DNA from: Cytophagales bacterium
GTDB taxonomy: Bacteria > Bacteroidota > Bacteroidia > Cytophagales > Cyclobacteriaceae
DNA length: 56,544 bases
Reading direction: 5' to 3'
Assembly: GCA_027317105.1 (NCBI GenBank)
Contig: DAHVFH010000136.1
Location: forward strand, 1-56,544
Positions 51,799 to 56,544 of this stretch are shown here, in pieces. Each line of letters begins with the position of its first letter. The first letter of the stretch is position 1. A model generated the notes under the pieces. It did not search any database and was not told where the DNA came from. It saw nothing but the letters and a program-made list of their open reading frames with translations. The translations under genes were made by a program, and so were the position numbers.

Positions 51799-53463
51799 TC
51801 AGATTAGCGCGGCTTTCTTTTGTATTTCTTCTAATTCATTGATAGGCTGATGATTTTTTTCCTCCAATGACTTAATAATGTTTAAATATTCTTTTTCTTT
51901 TCGCGTCATTTCCTCTTGGGTTGCAGAAAGTTCTTCTAAATTCTGCCTCATTTCTTCTTCCTGGGATTTCATTTCTTCAGTTTGCTGTTGACTTTGATGC
52001 AAAAGCAAAGTAGTTCTCTCTGTAATCTTTACGCTTAATATGGTGGAGGCAATGTTCTCAGCTAATTTTTCGATGAATTCACGTTGATAATGCTCAAACG
52101 GATGAAGGGATGCAATTTCCATCACACCTTGTATCTCATCTCCTACTTTGAGCGGCACAATTAATATACTTCCTGGAACTGTATCGCCTAGGCCAGAAGT
52201 AATTCTAACGTAATCTTTAGGTAAATCAGTCATGTAAATTGTTTGTCCTTCTAGTACGCATTGCCCAAGCAGACCCTCTCCAACGGCAACGCGTTTTTCC
52301 AAGTATTTTTTTCGTTCGAATGCATAGCAGGCTACCAAATCAAGATGTCCTTCGTGGATGTTGTTTTCGGCACCAGAAAGAAAGAACAGACCCCCTTGGT
52401 TCGATTCGGTATACTTGATAACAAAGCGTATAATATTATCATACAGCTCCGCTAGTTCTTTCGTTTGTGCTCGTAAAATCGTACCTATCTCAGCTAGACC
52501 TTGCGTTGCCCATCTCCGTTTCTTTTCTTCCTCTGCATTCTGTTTCAGGTTATCACGCATTTCTAGCAATGCTCGTCCCATTACATCTTCTTGACTTAAT
52601 AATTGAAAACTATCAGCATAATTTCCCTTACCTATTTCCTCCGCAAATTTGGTTTTTTTATTAATGCCAGAAATGAAAGTACTCATGGCAGCTTTCATTT
52701 CTCCAATCTCGTCTTTCCGATCTTCACTCTTCACAGCGACCATCTTCCCTTGGCCCAGGGAAATGATGATATCTTTTAATTCAACAATTGGTCTAACAAT
52801 GCTTTTGCGAGCATAAAGGTAAGCCAAGACAGCAGCGATAAGAAAAATAATAATCATTAGGATCAATAGAGCCATTAAGAAATTGTAAGAATTACTCTTT
52901 TTGACTTGTAAATCCCGAATTTTGGTATTTTGCGTATCAACCAAATTCAAAATTAATTTTTCCAACTGGCTGGATTTAGGCACAATATTTTTTTCAAGAA
53001 GTTTAATGGCTTTATCCACCGCGATATCATTTGAGTATAAGCTATCATGGCTAAGGGTAGCCATGACTTCCTTTTGAGCATCAATGATTGAATCAAAAAT
53101 CTGTGTAGCTGTTTTAACAGAATCATTTTCGTTGAGTTCGCTAGAAATAGAGATCAAGGAGGCAATGTTTTTTTTGAGAAGCGGATACGAATCCGTTTGT
53201 AAAATTACCAGACTTTGTTTTTCGTTTAAGTTGGGTTGATATATCCAATTATTTGTTAACTTGACAGATTCGCTTCTTAGTGTATTCAATTCCCTGAAGT
53301 ATAGAAAAGATGGTAGATAAACGGATTGAATTTTTTTATCTAGGTCTTTATTTCCTTGAAGTGTAACGATACAGAATACAGTAGCTAGTACGGCTACAAT
53401 AATGATGATAATATAACCGAAAGATATTCTATTTGAAATGCTCCAATTAATCTTGAGATTCAT
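51799..53463 (-). CDS. Membrane sensor with HAMP and GAF domains, no catalytic output
   Basis: A 554-residue protein. Two membrane segments (near residues 14-36 and 193-217) flank a helical sensing domain that matches that of the neighbouring kinase (YLPSFLYFRELNTLRSE against YLPLYFYLNELKTANEK). HAMP (RPIVELKDIIISLGQGKMVA) is followed by GAF (GQCVLEGQTIYMTDLPKDYV and neighbours) and a long coiled coil of Gln/Glu-rich helices to the end. There is no kinase, cyclase or chemotaxis domain. It could act through the coiled coil on the kinase 198 bases downstream. It lies 26 bases after the PstS-like gene. Confidence 0.85.
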   Translation of the reverse strand: MNLKINWSISNRISFGYIIIIIVAVLATVFCIVTLQGNKDLDKKIQSVYLPSFLYFRELNTLRSESVKLTNNWIYQPNLNEKQSLVILQTDSYPLLKKNIASLISISSELNENDSVKTATQIFDSIIDAQKEVMATLSHDSLYSNDIAVDKAIKLLEKNIVPKSSQLEKLILNLVDTQNTKIRDLQVKKSNSYNFLMALLILMIIIFLIAAVLAYLYARKSIVRPIVELKDIIISLGQGKMVAVKSEDRKDEIGEMKAAMSTFISGINKKTKFAEEIGKGNYADSFQLLSQEDVMGRALLEMRDNLKQNAEEEKKRRWATQGLAEIGTILRAQTKELAELYDNIIRFVIKYTESNQGGLFFLSGAENNIHEGHLDLVACYAFERKKYLEKRVAVGEGLLGQCVLEGQTIYMTDLPKDYVRITSGLGDTVPGSILIVPLKVGDEIQGVMEIASLHPFEHYQREFIEKLAENIASTILSVKITERTTLLLHQSQQQTEEMKSQEEEMRQNLEELSATQEEMTRKEKEYLNIIKSLEEKNHQPINELEEIQKKAALI

Positions 53464-53489
53464 AAAGGTTATATATGGAATGGACGTAT

Positions 53490-53945
53490 CTAAAGAATAT
53501 TCACTACTTTAATTTTTTCTTTCACTTCGGCTGTCAACGAGCGCACATTAATAAAACCAATAGCTCCAGGTTCTTGGCCAACAAAATTAATGACCTCACT
53601 ATCTGAGCTAAATTTATCTTGAGGTCGTTCAGCATTTTGCAATTGTTTATTCATAAAGTACGTTTCTACTTCCGTGCTAGACATTCCAAGTATCTGAGAA
53701 TAAAACGAATCCTGTTCTGAACACTTGTTTTTGCGATCAACTGGGCGAATATTTTTATTGATGCCAGGCCATCTTTTTTTTAGCTTTCGTAAGTAGTATA
53801 GTTTGATTTCGGACACGGACAAGGAGGTTATTGGGTTGCCTTTATTAACGATTACGGCAATCTCTCCGCCCTGAGGCTGCATTAAGCTAAAGACTGGTAC
53901 TGTAAAGACAAGAACTAGACAGGCTATATTTAGGATAATTTTCAT
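53490..53945 (-). CDS. Small PstS-like periplasmic substrate-binding protein
   Basis: A 151-residue exported protein (signal peptide ending near VFSLMQ). IAVIVNKGNPITSLSVSEIK, GINKNIRPVDRKNKCSEQDS and EPGAIGFINVRS are the pattern of the compact PBP-like (PstS-type) domain, about half the size of a true PstS. It lies between a porin and a HAMP sensor and there are no pst transport genes nearby. A sensing role is more likely than transport: it might present a bound anion to the membrane sensors. This is inference from context. Confidence 0.7.
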   Translation of the reverse strand: MKIILNIACLVLVFTVPVFSLMQPQGGEIAVIVNKGNPITSLSVSEIKLYYLRKLKKRWPGINKNIRPVDRKNKCSEQDSFYSQILGMSSTEVETYFMNKQLQNAERPQDKFSSDSEVINFVGQEPGAIGFINVRSLTAEVKEKIKVVNIL

Positions 53946-53979
53946 TGGATAGAGTTATTTATTCATGGGAACGAGTTTG

Positions 53980-54999
53980 TCAGAAACCGATGGCCCATTG
54001 AAGGCCAAACCTGTTAAGTTTTTTGAATTGGTCGGCATCCAAAAACTGAGCTTCCAATTTCAGAACAGATAGGGCACCAAAATTATAGCGAACCCCAATT
54101 GTACTTCCAGTATAATTGTTAATATTAAACCAACTGATGTTAGAATCGTAGTTCAGCTTATTATATAAAACGTAGGGTGTCAAATTTTTAGCGATCTTGT
54201 ATCCCGCATAGATAAAGTATGCGGATATGTTGCCTGTGCCTGCAGTTGTCTGCTTGGTGCTGATCTTGTAAAATTCAGATGCAAATTCAAATTTGTTCCC
54301 TCCACCATAATACATGATACTTGCGTTCATCAAGTTAAGCATGGTGTTTTCAGTCAGGAAATCCCCTCGTGGAGTTAATGAGCCAGCGCTAAGATTATCT
54401 AGCCGACCAGAAACACCTATTTTAAAATTATCTATCGGCTCAACAAAAACATTATAGGTTGTTGTTATATCGCTCGTCTTTGTAGTTGAGTATCCATTAC
54501 CAACCAAAAACTTGTAACCAATCCTGGCTTTTGAAATATTTTCTCCACTTAATTGCAGACCCGTGTCCTTATTGTCGAGCACGCCTGACTCATCAGGTTC
54601 TGAAATAATGGCGGGTTGATTGATTGTTGGCGTAAGTAATTTTACGTTATGATAGAAGGTAGTATTCCAAAGGCCAATTGGCGTGTAAAGTTTTCCAGCA
54701 CTCAATTTCAAATTATCCTTCACGGCATATGTGATCATAACTCGTGCGAGGGAAAAACCGGTCTCACTAAATATGGGCTCTGCCAGCAAGGAAATTTTAT
54801 CACTGATTTGTGACGTTAAGAGCATTTCTAACTTGCCCAAATTAAAAGTACTTGTTGTCTTATTTGCTGAGTCCTTCTCCAAAAAGTAGTCTGTGTTGGC
54901 AAAGAAGCGCACCTGCGTGTTGTCTAAAACGCCTTGCGCTGCTGAATATTTCCATCCGACAAGAATCAGATAAATACTCAAGACACCTAATTTTTTCAT
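53980..54999 (-). CDS. Outer-membrane porin-like beta-barrel protein
   Basis: A 339-residue protein with signal peptide (YSAAQ cleavage region) and alternating beta-strand pattern ending in an aromatic residue (FGLQWAIGF), the outer-membrane barrel signal. KLSAGKLYTPIGLWNTTFYH resembles the phosphate-selective OprO/P-like and related porins of Bacteroidota. Substrate is unknown. It begins the likely unit porin, PstS-like protein, HAMP-GAF sensor. Confidence 0.75.
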   Translation of the reverse strand: MKKLGVLSIYLILVGWKYSAAQGVLDNTQVRFFANTDYFLEKDSANKTTSTFNLGKLEMLLTSQISDKISLLAEPIFSETGFSLARVMITYAVKDNLKLSAGKLYTPIGLWNTTFYHNVKLLTPTINQPAIISEPDESGVLDNKDTGLQLSGENISKARIGYKFLVGNGYSTTKTSDITTTYNVFVEPIDNFKIGVSGRLDNLSAGSLTPRGDFLTENTMLNLMNASIMYYGGGNKFEFASEFYKISTKQTTAGTGNISAYFIYAGYKIAKNLTPYVLYNKLNYDSNISWFNINNYTGSTIGVRYNFGALSVLKLEAQFLDADQFKKLNRFGLQWAIGF

Positions 55000-55057
55000 A
55001 TCGTTCAGAGTTTAAAATGTTTTATTGTTCTTTGACTGACCTTCTTGTTCGGTTTGT

Positions 55058-55065
55058 CAAAGATA
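55058..55065 (-). promoter_or_regulatory. Possible -7 promoter element of the porin unit
   Basis: Reads TATCTTTG on the minus strand, a full match to TAnnTTTG, about 59 bases before the porin start. The nearest -33-like word (CTTG) is at 15 bases, shorter than usual. Confidence 0.45.
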
Positions 55066-55285
55066 TAGACTAGCTAAAGGCAAGTGTATTAGAATACGTA
55101 CAGAAAAATGTTAAATAATTATTAGAAAAATATAAGAGACTCGTTAGGGATTTAGTGAGAAATGAAATGCTTTCTCTTTTGCTCTCAGAATTTCATTAAC
55201 TGTAAATTCCTTTTAGACGCTAAGGGAAAAAATCATGACATAGAGGATGCACCTCAGACCCAAGGCAATTAGATCACGCGGCAGC

Positions 55286-56542
55286 TTATGATGCTTTAAA
55301 AACGAGATTTGGTAGTTGAACCGTGAACTTCGTGCCGCTATTTTTTTTTGAACTTACAGTTATGTTGCCTTCATGTTGTAAGATTATTTTGTGCGTAAGG
55401 GCGAGGCCAATCCCATTTCCTCCCGCGTATTGATTATTTTTACCGCGATAAAAAAGCTTGAAAATATGATCAATATCTTCATCTGCTATACCAACACCTC
55501 GATCGGAAAAGTAAAGCACACAAAAATTTTGGGACCAGGAAATGGTGACTAAGCACTCTCTGTTAAAAGAGAATTTACATCCATTTTCGATGAGGTTCGC
55601 GAACGCTATTTTTAATAGGTATTCATTGCCAAAGACAGAAATAGAGTCATCGTTTTCTATTTCTCTTTCAAACAGGAGGCTAACATTATAATTTCCTTTA
55701 TTCGAACTGATCACCATTTCTTGAACCTCAACCAAAAGTTCATCAACTCTGAGGTTTCTCATCGCCACGAATGATCGATCATATGACGCGCGTGATAAAT
55801 TAAGCAAGCCACTATAAAACTTGCCCAATTTTTTTGCATCGACAAGAGTAGAGTGAATGACCTTCTGATAATCCGCAACTGACAAATCTTTAATGAGCGA
55901 AAGTTCAAGCTCAGCTATCATAACGGCTAAAGGTGACCTGATTTCATGCGAAATATCACTTACAAATTGCGATTGCGCATTAAATGAATTTTCCAACCGA
56001 TCTAGCATACTGTTAAAAGTACTTGCTAATTCTCCAATCTCGTCATGCTTGTTAAAGATTGGCACACGCACATTGAGATTTTTAACATTGATTTCTTCAA
56101 CCTTTTTAAGTACAAAAGAAACTGGCTTCATTGCTCTTTTCGAAAAGAAATAGCCAAAAACGGTTGCACATGCGGCACCAGAAATGAAAGCTAGGATCAA
56201 GGCGTTTTTAAGATGAAGAAGGCTAAGATTTCCTACAATATCGTTGGCTGCGGCCGTCACGATGTATTTTTTTTGTTTGAACTCGTGAACAAACCCTATT
56301 CCTTGTATGTTTTCTTCTTTTGAAAATTGAATTTTGCCAGTTGACAAAATGGACTTTACCAATTCGAATCTTTCTTTAAAAAAATCAATATTTATAGCGT
56401 CATGTGTAATCGGTAAATAACAATACACAGTTTTTGGCAAATAAGAATACACAGAAAATGGCAACAAGAGTGCACAACTAGAGACGACATTCGCGGGTTC
56501 AAATAACCCCCGAACAATGAATGCACATTTAGCCAAATTCAT
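55286..56542 (-). CDS. Sensor histidine kinase, N-terminus replaced by IS-element sequence
   Basis: The kinase part has one membrane segment (NALILAFISGAACATVFGYF), HAMP (KPVSFVLKKVEEI, NKHDEIGEL), HisKA (DISHEIRSPLAVMIAELELS with the phospho-histidine) and HATPase (NLIENGCKFS, DRGVGIADED, GGNGIGLALTHKI). The open frame continues to an ATG at 56542, but the residues before about position 47 are translated from the repeated end of an insertion element, so the true kinase sequence begins near 56404 and its first membrane segment and part of its sensor domain are gone. It may still be made as a chimera or be non-functional. The partner regulator is not visible. Confidence 0.8.
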   Translation of the reverse strand: MNLAKCAFIVRGLFEPANVVSSCALLLPFSVYSYLPKTVYCYLPITHDAINIDFFKERFELVKSILSTGKIQFSKEENIQGIGFVHEFKQKKYIVTAAANDIVGNLSLLHLKNALILAFISGAACATVFGYFFSKRAMKPVSFVLKKVEEINVKNLNVRVPIFNKHDEIGELASTFNSMLDRLENSFNAQSQFVSDISHEIRSPLAVMIAELELSLIKDLSVADYQKVIHSTLVDAKKLGKFYSGLLNLSRASYDRSFVAMRNLRVDELLVEVQEMVISSNKGNYNVSLLFEREIENDDSISVFGNEYLLKIAFANLIENGCKFSFNRECLVTISWSQNFCVLYFSDRGVGIADEDIDHIFKLFYRGKNNQYAGGNGIGLALTHKIILQHEGNITVSSKKNSGTKFTVQLPNLVFKAS

Positions 56543-56544
56543 CA
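56403..56544 (+). mobile_element. End of an IS21-like insertion sequence (rest outside window)
   Basis: Three related 19-base units spaced exactly 24 bases apart: GGTAAATAACAATACACAG at 56412, GGCAAATAAGAATACACAG at 56436 and a diverged GGCAACAAGAGTGCACAAC at 56460. Repeated end motifs of this sort are typical of IS21-family elements, where the transposase binds them. The outer end is probably the TGT at 56403 or 56405. No transposase lies within the window. Confidence 0.6.

Noticed and set aside
51799..53463. HAMP-GAF protein as a kinase truncated by a frameshift
   Set aside because: The 198 bases after its stop contain no HisKA or HATPase remnant in any frame that I could read; the protein ends naturally after a coiled coil.

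Overview
The window comes from a Bacteroidota chromosome, most likely Cytophagales. The signs are a gliding-motility gldC, a TonB-dependent receptor with a carboxypeptidase-regulatory-like N-terminus, a DUF3098 protein, a split methionine synthase, a short NuoG, a miaB / sigma-54 regulator / lptE cluster, and promoters of the Bacteroidota type (TTTG about 18 bases before TAnnTTTG). Shine-Dalgarno sequences are mostly absent. I see no rRNA, tRNA or CRISPR array.

Layout. 1-1.2 kb: 3' part missing of a LigD-type polymerase-domain gene, preceded by a RelE/ParE toxin-antitoxin pair whose toxin is frameshifted. 1.3-5.1 kb: an MFS symporter and a molybdopterin-binding oxidoreductase. 5.4-8.7 kb: miaB, a sigma-54 activator and lptE, packed head to tail. 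9-11.4 kb: aconitase with a lysine/alanine-rich, histone-H1-like tail. 11.6-14 kb: a TerB-like gene and groES-groEL with a strong terminator. 14.2-15.9 kb: a zinc alcohol dehydrogenase and HU with a clear promoter and terminator. 16-29.4 kb: the complete nuoA-N operon (complex I), with a four-helix-bundle gene inserted between nuoF and nuoG. 29.5-36.6 kb: a CBS protein, Ppx/GppA, and a SAM-I riboswitch driving metH (two genes), a second four-helix-bundle gene, and metF. 36.6-41 kb: a GDSL lipoprotein and TonB receptor pair. 41-49.5 kb: gldC, a nucleotidyltransferase with a 59-residue partner, a succinyl-CoA:3-ketoacid transferase pair, ribF, a VapBC-like pair, truB, uppP, DUF3098, ftsX, an ECF sigma/membrane protein pair, and DUF2147. 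49.6-55 kb: a porin, a small PstS-like protein and two related HAMP sensors. 55.3-56.5 kb: a histidine kinase cut by the end of an IS21-like element.

The most unusual signal is in the operon spacers. Both four-helix-bundle genes (S23/IVP family) sit between genes of a tight operon, and each is bracketed by long complementary arms (38 bp with 33 pairs; 34 bp with 28 pairs). The arms start at the upstream gene's stop codon and end 4-7 bases before the downstream start codon. The arms are built of short tandem words: heptamers such as GTTAATA / ATTAACG at nuoF-G, octamers such as GTGTTTAC / TAAACACG at metH-metF. The two loci share no arm sequence, but each keeps its internal complementarity. 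Gene-free hairpins or tracts of the same heptamer style fill the nuoD-E, nuoE-F, nuoG-H, nuoH-I, nuoJ-K and scoA-scoB spacers. This looks like a family of intervening-sequence-like elements that insert at translation termination-initiation junctions inside operons, with or without the protein gene.
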